A stretch of 64,000 bases of DNA from Luscinia megarhynchos (lineage: Eukaryota > Chordata > Aves > Passeriformes > Turdidae): NCBI GenBank assembly GCA_034336665.1, contig CM067592.1, positions 47,955,761-48,019,760 of the forward strand, read 5' to 3'. Positions 10,541-23,440 of the stretch are shown piece after piece. The notes beneath the pieces were generated by a model. That model had not been told where the DNA came from. It ran no database searches and worked only from the letters and a program-made list of their open reading frames with translations. How positions within the stretch are numbered: position 1 is the stretch's first letter; the number at the start of each line of letters is the position of its first letter. The position numbers and the translations under genes are program-made.

Positions 10541-13500
10541 GCAGTGATCAGCAGGCAGGGTGGATGAGTTGGCATGTTTCACTGCTTCTCCAATTTCAGA
10601 CTACTTATAAGGAACATGCTAGTAAGTGTATACAGGTGAAAAAGAAAGGAGATGAGGGAGGAACACGGGAGCAGGTAGAAATGTCACCCCTCATTCACAC
10701 TCTGACATGCAGGCTCCGAGATGAAGGGTGAACAATCTGCCCATTTTGCAGCTGACAGAGCTGATATTCTTGTCCTTGAAAGAAATGCCAGAAAGCACTA
10801 TCAGCTGTCTTTCTTCTTCTAATCAGTTCCCAAACTCTTCTCAGACTTGAAGTCCCAGGGGAATTTTTTATTGTCTTTCCATTTTATTTTTTTTCCTGCA
10901 GGCTTCCTTTTGTCAACTCCTTCATGGACTTCTGCCATTTGCCTCAACTGTGTCCCATGGAAAGTACTGAGTACACTTTAATGTGACAGTGAATCTTCAT
11001 ATTAAAATATCTGTCATGCTGTTAGATTCCTGTAAAAAAAATCAAATATTAACTACATATTTTCAGTGTTGTGCATTTCCAGTAAACTGGTTCTACTTCA
11101 AGGATTGTATTTTTAGTCAGTTTGATAAAATTTGCAGGAATTTTTATAGATGAATAATATAAATAGTTTTAATAGTTACAATAAAAGAATAACTTTTGTT
11201 TCACGTTTAGGAAACAACAGATTTCATTAAAGGAAGCAGAAATGGTGTATACACCTAAAATAGATCTCAATTAGAGATAGATTAACTATAAACAAGAAGA
11301 GCATGCAGTATTATTTTTTATTTTTTAGTTGATGCCTCAAGAACAACCATCACATTGGAAACATCAGGATTCAGCCTTAAAACTCCATTGTGCATTGATA
11401 CATCAGTTACATAAATCCTGCCCTGCCTTCTCCTTCCATCTCCTCTCCCTTTCTTTTTGGCTCATATGAGACCTGACATAAAACAGAAAGGTTACTGACT
11501 TTGCTGCAGTAATAAACGTCTAAAGGAGAACCTCAGATACTGTGTTTTTTAATCTAAGAGTGACTGATTTATCTCATCCCCATCTCTCACCCTGCTTGGG
11601 ATAAGAAAGTTCAGCCCCAGCTCACGCAGGAAGGACTAAAATGCATGCATTTCTGGTATAGGTTTCCCAAATGCAAAAGGAGGAATTAAAGGAAATTTAT
11701 TACTTTACGGCCTTCTCCACAAACTCTTTGCTAACTTCTTTGCTAACTTATAGCTATATGTTCATTTAGGGGGATTATTGTTAGATCAACACTAACACAA
11801 GGAAAAATGCTTCCTAGCCTTCGTGTTTATTTTACTTTTCACCATGCTGTATCATGTATATTCATAAGACAAAAACGCTGGTCATGGATTGGTAGTTAGG
11901 CAGACTGTATACAGCAGAACTTAATAAAATTTGCAAAAACCTCACTTTTTTCTTCTCTCTTACTGTGAATTTTTAATAATTCTTTTAAACTACTGGAAGT
12001 TTGGTAGAATAGCAACATCCAAATCCAAGAATAATAAAATTATTTATTATCAAGTTTAAATGTTTACTTCTTACACACTGGAAAGCATTCTTATTTGCAC
12101 TCCTTTTTTTTGTTCTGTAGTGACTATTACTGTGATAGCCAGTAAAGTCTCCACTGAGGGTTACCATGAAGTTAAAAGAAAGTGTAAGAACTTTATGATC
12201 TGTTTCTGTATTTTTAAAAATACATGTATCTATGGAAACTTGCTAGAACAGACAAGAGGTTGTTCCAAGATGGGAGGTGAGATATAGTCCCTTCAGGCAA
12301 AACCCTCCAGTTGCTTAGATATTCATCACACTGCACCAAAAGCAGTACCTGGTTGGTTTTGGTGGGTTTTTTTATTTTTTAATAGCCATAATATTTGTCT
12401 AGTAAGGAAACAGCTTTGCTGCAGCTCTGTGCAATGGGGTGACTAGTATTTCTTACCTGATTTCCTTTTTTTCTCTTTAATAAGGGCCATGAAGAGGTGG
12501 CATAAATTAATGTCATGAAATTTGTGGGGCAATATATCTGGTGTTTGAAAGAATGGATCTAGGCTTCCTATTTGACTCACATTTTAACTTTTCTTACAAC
12601 AGCCAAATTGGGGGAAAAAACAAAAAAAAATCCGCAAACCAAACCAAACAAGAAAAAAAAAATCAGCACACTTAGCTGTAAATTATATTCTTATGCTCCA
12701 TCTTACACTAAATATTCATTGATTTACCTGATTATTACATAATCTGGTGATGTTATTGTTTGCCAATTAAGTGTTTTATGGCTACAGGGTAAGAAGCAAG
12801 TAAAATGCCGACAATATTTGCATTCTATTTCCTCATTAATATTGGAATTTTTTTTATATTTCATATAATCTCCCATATTCAGGCAGAGTGTTTCTTCCAT
12901 TTTATTATGGTCAGTACTGCACATGGTATCTGTGGGAATAGTGTCATAAAATAGATCAACAACTGGAATAACTGCTATGTAGTATGGATACCACAGTAAT
13001 TAATTGCATTCTGCAGTCAAGGTCTGCTTCCTCTTAATTGTCATTTGGGGTAATTTTCGTCCCACAATAAAGGCAATTGTTTATCCATAATAACATCTGC
13101 AAATCCAGTTATGAACACACTGCAGCAGCTTTACTGAATCTGTAACACGCCTTTGTAGCAAACCTTTGCTTGTGATAGTAGCAAACTTTGTTATGGCCTA
13201 AGCTAGACGGGCAGTAGTATATTCAAGAACAAGTACTGTAATTTTAGGGCTTATCTTTCCAAATATTTTTCCTGACAAGAAGATCAGGAAGGTGTTCAGC
13301 TGTCTTCAGAACAAATTCAGATATACTGCTTTCTTTGCCAAGGTACTGAAGGATCAGTATCAAGCCAGGTCTGGACTGATATAGCTTGGTTTACAATCTT
13401 GCAGGAAGGTTTACTAGCTGTCTGTACATATGGTATTTGTCCAGGCATTTTAAGGTCATCTGTGTTTTAGTGAATTTGGAATCCTACTTTTAGCCTGTGC

Positions 13501-14139
13501 ATTCCTTTTAGTAGACCTGCCCTCTGTTGCTCTCTTTAGTTAATTTAGATAGACTTACTAGTCACTCAGAATTTAAGAAGCAGGAGCTGTCTCTACTGCT
13601 GGGTTCTTCTCCTTTGTTTGATGAATGTTTGCTGTCATGGCTCAATAAGGTATGAGCTGCATCTTTTAATTTTTGGCAGTTCGTATTTGCTGAGGAAGCT
13701 TGGCTTGCCCTTCCAAATATTCACCTGATTCCACTTAAATTATTTACTTTCATTAATTTCTTGCATAATTCTGTGATCAGCCATGTGGCCATTATTAACA
13801 CTGATTGAACACAAAGTCGAATGCAAAAATTTTTATGAAGTTGAAGGGAAGAAAACTTGATTTAGGCTTTTCTGAATTAACTTGACAGATGCATAGATGG
13901 CACTAGATGGATAGATTCAAATTTTTAAAAATTGCTTGCGTAGACATATTGTCATTATTTTTTGATTTTTGCACCTGATGGGATTTTTTCACATAAACAG
14001 ACTGAATTATCCTCAATTTGATGTAGGGACATTTGCATCTGAGATTTTAGTTTTTAAAAAGTACAGGAAACAAACTGAAGAAACATGAAGTGTCTCATTA
14101 ATAGAGGTATAGTAGGTTGACAAGTCCATTATTAATAAT
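10541..14139. other. Unique AT-rich sequence
   Basis: An A-rich stretch with CAAACCAAACC units lies at about 12614-12663. No coding gene, RNA gene or known transposon was recognised. Confidence 0.5.
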
Positions 14140-14162
14140 AATTCCCCTTAGAAAGGGGAATT
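14140..14162. repeat. Perfect inverted repeat (10-bp arms, 3-nt loop)
   Basis: AATTCCCCTT and AAGGGGAATT flank AGA. A hairpin can form on either strand. No T-run or other terminator-like context gives it a known role. Confidence 0.7.
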
Positions 14163-14189
14163 GAGGTCTACTTGCTTTCCTTTGCCACT

Positions 14190-14253
14190 TTTATATATAT
14201 ATAATATATATATATATAATTAATATTATATAATATATAATATATATTTATAA
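14190..14253. repeat. (TA)n-rich microsatellite
   Basis: TATA and ATAATAT units with interruptions, pure A/T over about 60 bp. It lies about 28 bp after the inverted repeat at 14140-14162. Confidence 0.9.
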
Positions 14254-17200
14254 AATTCTGGAGGACTAAGTACATTTAGTTGAAGTTCTGTAGCATAGCA
14301 GGATGAAAGATTTTCATGTTTAGGTATTCATTAATCAATTCTTTTACTCCTGTTATATGAAGAATAACATGTCTCCTTATGCTTTTCTTAGGTCTCTTAG
14401 AACATCTTTTTTGGTTAAAATAATTCAAGCCTTCACCTTTTTTGCCAATATATGTTCTTTGGGCCTGGGATAAAATCCCATTTATTTGTTCAGAATCCTT
14501 GTCATTAACAACATCTTTTTTTTCGAGAGGGAAATGTATCAGGAAGCATCATTATCTACTCTGTCCTGTATATTTAATTTCTCTGTTTAGGCAATCAAAT
14601 AGCTTGTTCCTTTTTGCTGCAGGTGTGCACAGAAGCACATGCTTTCAATGACCTTTGAACTGTAACCAACAGTAACATCTCTTTACAGTTTTATTAATTG
14701 TTTTTTTCATTCAACACATCATTCTTGGACTGACTTTTTGTTACTGGACTATATGAGAAAAAATAAAGGGAGCTTTGATTATGGAATGTTTTTGGCTGAT
14801 AGCCATAGTCTGTTTTTTCAAATGCCATGCCACACCACTCGAAGCTTTTGACATTTGCTGTGGTTCATTCCAGAGAATGGGTTATATAGCTAAAAGGGTT
14901 GGACAAAACAGAGTTACATCCAAAGCTAGGAGTGAAACAAAGAGAATTAAAGATCTGAATCCTCTGATCCTGTGATGGGTTAGTGAAGTTACCCTTTTTT
15001 ATCAATAAGCATACTTCTATGGTTTGGACAGAAAAAGGTGGTTGTCTGTTCAGTATGTTACCATGGTAGCCTTTCAGAATTTCTTGGCCCTGCCACCAAT
15101 AAACTTTTAGCATTTGGCACAAGTTAATTCATCCAGCCACACTACAAGTTTCTGCAACCAAAACAGTGCATCATTTACAGTAAAAGGAAATTAAGGTCTA
15201 AAAAAGTGACAAAAATATCCTCTGCAGCTGTAGGACAATGACAAGCTTATTCTGTTCAGAAAATAAAGATTTCTTATTTTAAATTCAACACTCTTTAATA
15301 TTTTGGACCAAATCAAGGATTAGCAGCCAAATGGGGAAAGGAGCTCTGTTTGGACACACTGCTAGAAATTATTTTGAAGACTTCAGGTTTAATGTACTGA
15401 AATTCTTCACTGGAAGTGAAGCTCTGCCTTTCTTACACACTATCAGTGATCATAAAGTAGGGACGGGAAGAAAGGCCATAGAGACAGGCAAACAAATCAT
15501 TTAGTCTTGATGAGCATCAAAAAATTCTAATTCAGCAGCTGCATTTTAAGACAACATAAGGAAGAAATACTGTTTTTTCATGCCTCAAAAGTTCAGCAAG
15601 GTACTTTGCACTAGCTTATGCCTTATCAATGAAAGATAAGAGGAAAGACAGCAAAACAGGAATGCACATTACTGATTCTGTCTAGGAAGTTATTGAGGCT
15701 ATCAAGAATTAGGGGATTTTGTTGCTAAAGATAGATATCTATCTCACTCATCTATATCAAACTTTTGATTCATGGGGAGTTTCACCTTCTACTTTTGATG
15801 GTTTCAAAATCAGTCTTTCAGAATAACTCTTAAAAAAGAAGAATCTATGCTCTGTCCTCATTGTAGTGATACAGTAGTCCAAACTTTAGCTTTCTAGTAA
15901 TAGAATTAAAACAGGACAAAAGTAGAATTTGTTCATGCAAGACATAATATGTACTCTGTCTATATCAAGTCTGTATAGCTGTCTTTGGGAACAGGAAAAC
16001 CTTTTACACTAAGGTACACCTTGTTCCCATGGTCAGTCAGAAAAAGCATAATGAAGTCAAACTACACTGTGATTTTTATAATATATTAAAAAATAAAGTG
16101 TAACTGTACATATAAGGAACTAGTTGAAGAGATGATTTGGGTAAGGTAGCTTAGTCAGTCAAGTAAGGCGTAAGTGCAGCTAATTTGTGTTAAGGTGATG
16201 TGATTGATGGATGACTCTGAGGTCTCTGGATTGTACTTTTCTCTGAGTCATCCCAAATGAAAAAAAAAAATAAAATTCTCCTTTTCAGGAGGATATTCTC
16301 AACTGGAGAAATACTGGGATAATCCAGGAAATTTGTAAGAAATTATTTTAATTGGAGAATTTATTCTGATATACATATCTCTTAAAGATGAGGGTGAGAA
16401 TGTGAGAATTGCACTAGTCCTTACATTTTCTATGTACTAAAATTATTATTCTGCTTGTATGTACATAATTATAATAAGTACAGTATTCTTTCATACCTAG
16501 TCAGTGGGGTTTGGATTGTCTCAGTTTTTTCTCTTGCTTGAAATTCTTATGCAAATGAAACATTTGCATTAGAAAATGCCTTTAGTACTATTGGCAAAAC
16601 TTGCAAACATGAGGATTAAAGGAATAATAGAAATAAATTCTTTGAAACAATACTAATAATAGTAATATAAAGAGACAAGACAATCCCTTAAATTATTTAA
16701 CACTAATCTCATTTTGTACAATGAATAAGAGAGTATTTTGTGCATTGTGTGCATGTGATGTTAAGATAGCATTTCTGCATGCTTAGAGGTTTCAATGGAA
16801 CTCTTCACTGTCTTCATTTTCTAAAATTCCACTCAGACTGAATTTCTTAGTAATCGTCCTTTGTGTGCAATGTATACCAGTCCAAATCAAGACCGGGTAA
16901 GATCTGCCTTTCTATCAGACATTCTGATTAGACCAGCATGAGCAGAAAAAAGAGTTGGGCTTTTAGGTTTCCTGGTGGTTTCAGAGCCACCTACAGCTGT
17001 GATACTGTTCTGCCAAAATACCATGTAAATATAAAGGTAAGCCTTGTAATGCTTTGATGAGACAAAGTAGGGGTGTTTTCTGCATATTTTGAGTGGAAGA
17101 AGAGAAAATCTGGAGAACAGAAACCTGAATCACTGAGTTTTGTTTGGTTTTCTGTCATTAGCAATTTCCTTGACATTCCATTTGTTGATAAAATTTTTCT

Positions 17201-19188
17201 CTGCAAAAGTGAGCCCAGTTGCCCAGCCTCCCAGCATTAATAGGGGATAATATCTACTCTGTTCAGTGAAAAGATGCCAGACATTGGAGATTCTCACTGG
17301 ATTGCAGAGAGGCTTGTCTTTCCAGGATAGATTATCTGTACTATTTCCAATGACAGCTCAGCCATTTGGGGAATTTTAAATTAAGAAAAATTGAGAATAA
17401 TAGAAGTCTTCTTCTCTTGTATCCATCATCTATTTACTTGTTCCCAAACAGCACAAATTTCAGGATCTCATGGTGCAAACCAGAACACACAATAATGTGT
17501 CCATAGATGGGACTGTCTCTCTAGCTCACCTTACAAATAGCCCTTAGGAACCCTGCAGATACACCAAGTTAATCTGCTGGCCAATCTGAATTCTACATGG
17601 TTTGCATGAACTGGAACAAAGAAGTCCAGCCAGATCTTAGCTCTTCCCAATAAACAAGGTTTAACTGGGTGGGCATAAGGAGATTCAGGCTTGTCTGAAT
17701 TTTTGTGAAGGTCCTTAAACTGAAAACAACAGTGTGTTCTCTGGGATCTGGGACCCTGTGTAGTCTGTGGTTTCAGTTGCTGCCTTATGATCCTAGATAA
17801 TAGAGTTGTCTATAGTGTCCCAGAGACACTGGCACTGAAGAATCATAGAGTCTGCTGGGGAAGAGACTGGAACAAACCACAATATAAACTCACCCTTTGA
17901 GTACTAAGTATCTCCTGTACCCTTCTTTTCAAGAAGTGCACCACAGACATAAAAGAGTACAGAGAAGGGCAGAAATGTGGAACATCTTTTGTGTGAAGAG
18001 ATAGTAATTAATAAACCTGAAAAAAAGTGAGTGAATGGGATATGATCTAGATATTCTGTAAAACTGAATGGTGTGAAGGCAAGAAGAGTATTTTTATTTT
18101 CTGTTTCCCATAACACTAAACCACAAAAACGTCAGAGAGTATTGCTGGGCACAGTTTTCAGAATGAATGAAAGGTTCTTGTTTCTATAGTGTATTATATA
18201 CCTTATTCCAATGTAGGTACAGGCTTTATGTTAAAAAATAATCATTGTCATCGTGTCCAGTTCAGACAGACAAAACTACTGCTGTTTCAAAGCAATTCTT
18301 TTACCCTTACCGGTTTTCCAAACTTCATGTGTTTTAGTCTTTATGCCCATGGAGTAGAAATAATGAATACCCTCTGTCTGCCTTGCTTCTTGCCCCAAGT
18401 TATATGTTGAGGTGTTTTTTAAGTTTCCAGTTAATTTCAAATGTAACTATGAAATATCAAGAGCACTGGGAAATGGAGCTCTTACAGTGAGGTTTCATTT
18501 ATAATTTTACAGCTCCTACTGAGCTGTTTTAGTGCTGCATGATTCAATATGACAAGTGCTAGATGGCTGACAGTCTTCCAGAAAACATATCCCACTTCAG
18601 ACAGCAATTCTTGAGTATGTAATAGGAATGTCTTGGTGTATCTACCTACCTCTGATAAGTAAGAATTGGATTAGAATACAATAAATTTATTAAGATGGTC
18701 ATAGTAGTCCATATGACTTAGTTTTCTGGATTGTATGCTGTCAGAATCTCCTAAGAACAGATTGACATTTCAGAGGTCCAGTGTTTTCACCTGGATTCAA
18801 ACATCTTCCTCAGCCACAAATCCACCATCAAGTGACATCTGGGTCTTGAACAGACTTACAGTTTTTAGGTTAAACAATTCCTTAAACGTCATTCTGATGT
18901 GTCTTACTAGTTTTCTCTTTTCAAAGAGGTACCTTGTGTAAAACTATCTGTTGCTATAAAAAAAATTACTTTCCCGTGATACAAACATCCAAAATCCTTT
19001 TAAATGCCCTTAGCCCCAAGAGTAGCACTATTCTGTCTGTTTTAATATGGTCAGCCTTTTCCACTCAGCACCGTTCTCTCCTGGTAAAACAATTTAATCT
19101 AATTTTTCATATCTGTGAATCACATGTTTACAAAATTCTCTCTGTTGGATCACATTCTTGTATTGCAATATGAGTATTCATGTGAGTG
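14254..19188. other. Unique sequence, no gene seen
   Basis: A weak CR1-like trace (an AATCATAGAGTCTGCTGGGG block) lies at about 17841-17875, too short for certainty. An A-run follows at 16260. No coding or RNA gene is recognised. Confidence 0.45.
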
Positions 19189-19230
19189 TGTATATATATA
19201 TATATATATATGTATGTGAATATATAGATA
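19189..19230. repeat. (TA)n microsatellite
   Basis: About eleven TA units followed by TGTATGTG and further TATA. Simple repeat. Confidence 0.9.
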
Positions 19231-20554
19231 CAAAAGTACTTCATATATATTTATAATGTATGTATTAATCTATATGTGTATTTAGTTCAAGCCCAGTTTA
19301 CACAGCTTGGTAAAGGTCTGAATATCACTAATATAAGCTATAATAACAATAGCAAATAGTAAGAGTGCAGTGATGTCCTGGCACTTACATTTTCTTTTGG
19401 TCACTTATTAACATATGTGCTCATGTAATGATAATTTTGGTAAAAAACATATTTTTATCTTTATTTTTTTATGATGTCAGCACAGATGTTTCTTGAAGTT
19501 GTTATTCTTGTTCAACACTTTTTGTAGAAAAGAGGCAAATGTGATGTTTTTAAAGGAATATCATTCTGGAATTATTTTTGGTCATTAGCAGAGTTTTCTG
19601 GATGTGGAACATAGACCCTCTACGTACTCTATCAGTACAATAATTGTTGTGGATCAATTCATGTATTACTTAGGTGTTGGTTAACCATCTGTATATATTC
19701 ATGAATCTTTGACACTGGTATCATAATATAGGTCACTTGTTTTAGCATAGAAATTCTAAAAGTCCCACAAGCACTGATGAGAGCTCATTATTTGCAACAG
19801 CCTTACAGATGAGGGATGGAAAAAGGAAATACAGAAAATTATGCACCATGGTTACATAAATGAGCTGATTTGTGCTACCTGTTACTAAAAGTAAAAAAGA
19901 TTCCACAGAAGTTTGTGAACCTGTGTGTGGCTGTTTTCTAAATTTGTATTCTAAAATCAGGTTATCCTTGACCCCATAACCATTTTGATTTGGAACTTTC
20001 ATCTTTATTTGGGTCTGTTGTGAATAAAGGATGAAATGCAGTGAAAGGTACTGATTTTTTAAAACAGAACATTAAACTTACATCCATTACACTCCTACTG
20101 TGAAAAGAGAAAGTGTAACCTGAGTATCATCAAGAATTAGACTCAATTTGTCCTGTTTCTTGGTCTTGTTTGGAGATTCCATGTAATTCTCAGGTATTGA
20201 TCAGTCTTCATGTCTCTAGAAGTTCAAAAAATATAACCTAAGTATCTCATTTTAGTAGCTTAGAATGGAAATCATGAAGACATATGATTGAAGATTTTTT
20301 CAGTACTGAACCAAATACTGGGCCAAGAACAGAACTAAAATTTTGATTCAGTTCATATGAGAAAATATCCTGTTTCTTCGTACCTTAGTGTGCTTTTCTT
20401 GAGAGTGGGGGAGCTGTTAGATTTTCTTGTTTGTTTGCTTTTGTAAATGCAACTGTAAAACCGGGAGGTGTCAGGACTGTTATGCAAATGCACACATTTG
20501 TATTAAAACTGTTTATACTTTGTTATAAAGTAGCAGTAATTTGTCTTTGAACAG
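19231..20554. other. Unique AT-rich sequence, no gene seen
   Basis: No repeat family, RNA gene or coding frame is recognised. Confidence 0.45.
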
Positions 20555-20590
20555 CGTGGTTTTGCCTGACCCTACACGGATTGAACCCCT
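20555..20590 (+). other. Possible 36-nt exon (weak)
   Basis: A 3' splice-like TTTGAACAG ends at 20554 and a good 5' splice consensus CCT|GTAAGTAT starts at 20591. The 36 nt between are divisible by three and open in two of three frames (one reads VVLPDPTRIEP), and they hold two CpGs in a CpG-poor region. Against it, the pyrimidine tract is poor and no partner exon is seen. I do not recognise the peptide. Confidence 0.15.
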
Positions 20591-21183
20591 GTAAGTATGA
20601 AAATTGGCTGCATTTCTATCATTCTTTCACCTCTGTTTGGATGTCCTGTGAGGCATATTTCAAACTCCAATCCTTCACACAGTCTGTCAGCCCAAACCAA
20701 AATTAACTGTGTAGAGAGCTTCGGAAAGCAGTAGAGAGTTATTACTTTGTGGACAAGAAAATAGCAAAGCTGCTTTACTATCTTTTAGTATCTATTTAAG
20801 CGCATTCCACACATTTGTTTACAGCAGCCTAGTCTCTCAATAAGTTCATGCATTTCCATAACACATAAAAGAATCTGTAGGTCTTTTTCATTGCGTTCAG
20901 GACATGTCAGTGCACTAGAGGCAGCTGGGAAAAAACGAAATTTATTAGCATTTAATTAGAGAATGCTGGAAAGAACAAAACACCTGACTACTGGTTGTTA
21001 CTAAATATCACCCTTAATTCAGAGTGAAAATATTTATGGAAAGTTATCCTTGAGGTTTGTGTTTGAATTTGGGTTCCAGTTTAGGGCCTTTTTTGTTATA
21101 GGCTTCCTCTGTTTCTATATGATATTTTTTTCTTAAACACCTTCAAATTCTCAGTATTCCTGAGCCTATATTTAAGCTAAATT
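20591..21183. other. Unique AT-rich sequence, no gene seen
   Basis: Nothing recognisable apart from general AT-richness. Confidence 0.45.
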
Positions 21184-21243
21184 TTTGTTGTTGTTGTTGT
21201 TGTTGTTGTTGTTATTGTTGTTGTTGTTGTTGTTGTTGTTTTT
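21184..21243. repeat. (TTG)n trinucleotide microsatellite
   Basis: About 18 TTG units, with one TTA interruption near 21213, ending in a T-run. It would read as CAA (Gln) on the minus strand, but no surrounding open frame supports coding. Confidence 0.95.
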
Positions 21244-22629
21244 TAACAATGAGTAATTTTTGCCAAAAACAATTACTGGTTATTTCTGCTTTAATACAGT
21301 AATCCGCATTTTCAAAACTCCTTTGTCACCATTGCAATCTTTCTTAGTCATCAGGTATACCTTTTAACTTTCCTTGGTCTGGCTGTTCTTTGCTTCTGTG
21401 TATCAGACATGATATTCTTTTTCTTGCATACTCATTCCTTATGGTACTATGACACAGAATTACAAAGTTGCCTTCTTCTAGTTGTCACCATGCCTCAGTT
21501 TATTGATTCCTTAATTAGCAGACTCATAATCATCTTCTCATGTTATTTTCCTACATCATTTCTTAGAGAGGCAGGTTTCCTGTAAAATTCCTCCTGTGGT
21601 CCCATAAAACACATGCTTTTCAGGTCCTTTTAGATACAGGGACATGTTTATTACTAGCAAATATTTATTGAGATTGCTGCATTTCAAAGATTGGGATCAT
21701 TGTTTTGTGTGGTTTCCAAAGTCATCTGTGTTAAAATTTATTGGTCCAGAAATTAAATAGACAGTATTTTTTGTGGTCAGCAAACGAACTGTAAGCTGGT
21801 TTGCTGTAAAACATGAAAGTTTAAACAACAACAAAAAAAGGTAGTATTAAGTGAGATAAACATTGTGCAGAATATTTTTTTTTTTGAAAATGATATCATG
21901 ATTTTGTAAAAGGTGTGTGGAGGCAGCCTGTTAACTTTGTGAATACTGTTTTTTCTTTAGTTACGGCTCTTTTCCTTCAGATCTTGTGCCTAGTTGTAAA
22001 TTAGAACTGTCTTCTTTCTTCAGTTAGATTATTATGAAGGTTTGAAATGGTTAACTGTGAGACACAGAATTGTACTCTGCTTTGAATCTAAACCAATGTC
22101 ATCTTATCTTCCTAAACCTTTCAGTTTTGAACAACAACCAGATTTGCCTCTCCTAGGAAGACCTGGACAATCTGTGGGGCAGAGCTTGCTTACAGAATGA
22201 TGTCCAGATAGCATTCTTTCTCTTTCTGTTTGGATTTTCACTGGAGTGAGTGGTCCATCCTTAGCATTGTGGTAACTGTGGGGGCTGGCAGCCAGTACTT
22301 AGAGCAGCTACAGAAGCCTTGGAGTCTCAACACAGAACACACTGAGCTTTGCAGTCTCGAACATCAGCACCAATGAACAGTTCCCTACATGTCAGCACAT
22401 TAACTTATTCTTTTGGGACTCCCAATAGCTTTGTAGTTTTATTTCTGTAGTACTAAACACATTGTTTTGACTTTGTGCCAGGTGCATGCTGCACTGCAAG
22501 GCTTAGGGCTTTGTCTGGAATTTGATTTCTGCCCAAAACACCCCAAACAATGACACCCTGCTGTTTCTGCCAAAAGGTTACTAATCTCCTGAGAAGTAGT
22601 TGCTTTATGGATTGTAACACTGCAGGACA
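21244..22629. other. Unique sequence, GC rising after 22.2 kb
   Basis: No gene recognised. The 19-mer ATGGATTGTAACACTGCAG at 22607-22625 recurs with one mismatch at 26034-26052. Confidence 0.45.
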
Positions 22630-23440
22630 ATTCAGGATGATGGAGACTTCAGGAGGCTTCTAGTCTGACACTGTGCCCCTAGCAGACTCAGCTGTGGATC
22701 TGGCCAAATCACTCACAGCTTCATTCTGTGGCAGCAAGAAACCCTCTCCCTGCCTAGGACAGGGCTGCCCTTTGTACCTTGTACCCCCTTGTCACCTGAT
22801 GGTCCCACTGGCCTCTTCATCCCACCACCTGTACAGAACGTCTGGCCTCACACATATGGACCTGTCTGCTGCCCCAGTTTGGTGCCCCCAGCAAACCTGA
22901 CAGGGTGCACTTGGTCACCTTTCCAGGTCACAGATGGAGATGTGACACAGACCAGCCCCAGGCAGCCCCTGTGGGATCCCACAGGGTACCAGCCTCCAGG
23001 AAGGTTGGACCCAGTGACCGTCCCATCTGAGCCAAACCACTCAATCTGTGTTTACCCTCCTGGTGGGAAACACACCCTACATCCAGCTTGGCTACAGGGT
23101 TGTTGTGGGAAGGTGTTGGGAGCCTTGCTGAAATCAATCTAAATGATAGCTCCTGCCTTCTCCATGTATGTAAATTCAGTTATTTTATAACAGAAGGTAT
23201 CCAGATGGTTTGCGCATGAGTCACTTTTGGTCAAACCACCACAACAATTCCCCATCACCTTTTCCTCCTTCATATTCCAAAATGAAATTCTAAAGGACCA
23301 GCTCCATGAGTTACTCAGGTTAGTTTCTCCCTATAGACAGAGATGTCCCACAATCTCCAAGACTTTTCTTTAAGAATGGCCTTGCAAGAACATCAGCCAG
23401 CTTCCTTAGCACAGCTGAGTTCAACCACGAGTTTATTTAG
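22630..23440 (-). mobile_element. Old CR1 LINE fragment (reverse transcriptase end and 3' UTR)
   Basis: On the plus strand it reads as antisense CR1. A CTGGCCTCACACATATGGAC block (about 22842) leads to CCCAGTTTGGTGCCCCCAGC and GCAAACCTGAC (about 22875-22902), where canonical CR1 has 'agtttggtgtcatcagcaaactt'. A GTTGTTGTGGGAAGGTGTTG block followed by GAGCCTTGCTGAAATCAA (about 23099-23137) corresponds to the conserved 'ttgtgggagacggtgtcaaaggccttgctgaaatcaag'. CATCAGCCAGCTTCCTTAGC near 23391 extends it further 5' in the element. Divergence and many indels mark an old copy. The GC-richness of this segment, and the 117-codon open frame in it, come from the LINE. Both ends are uncertain. Confidence 0.7.
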
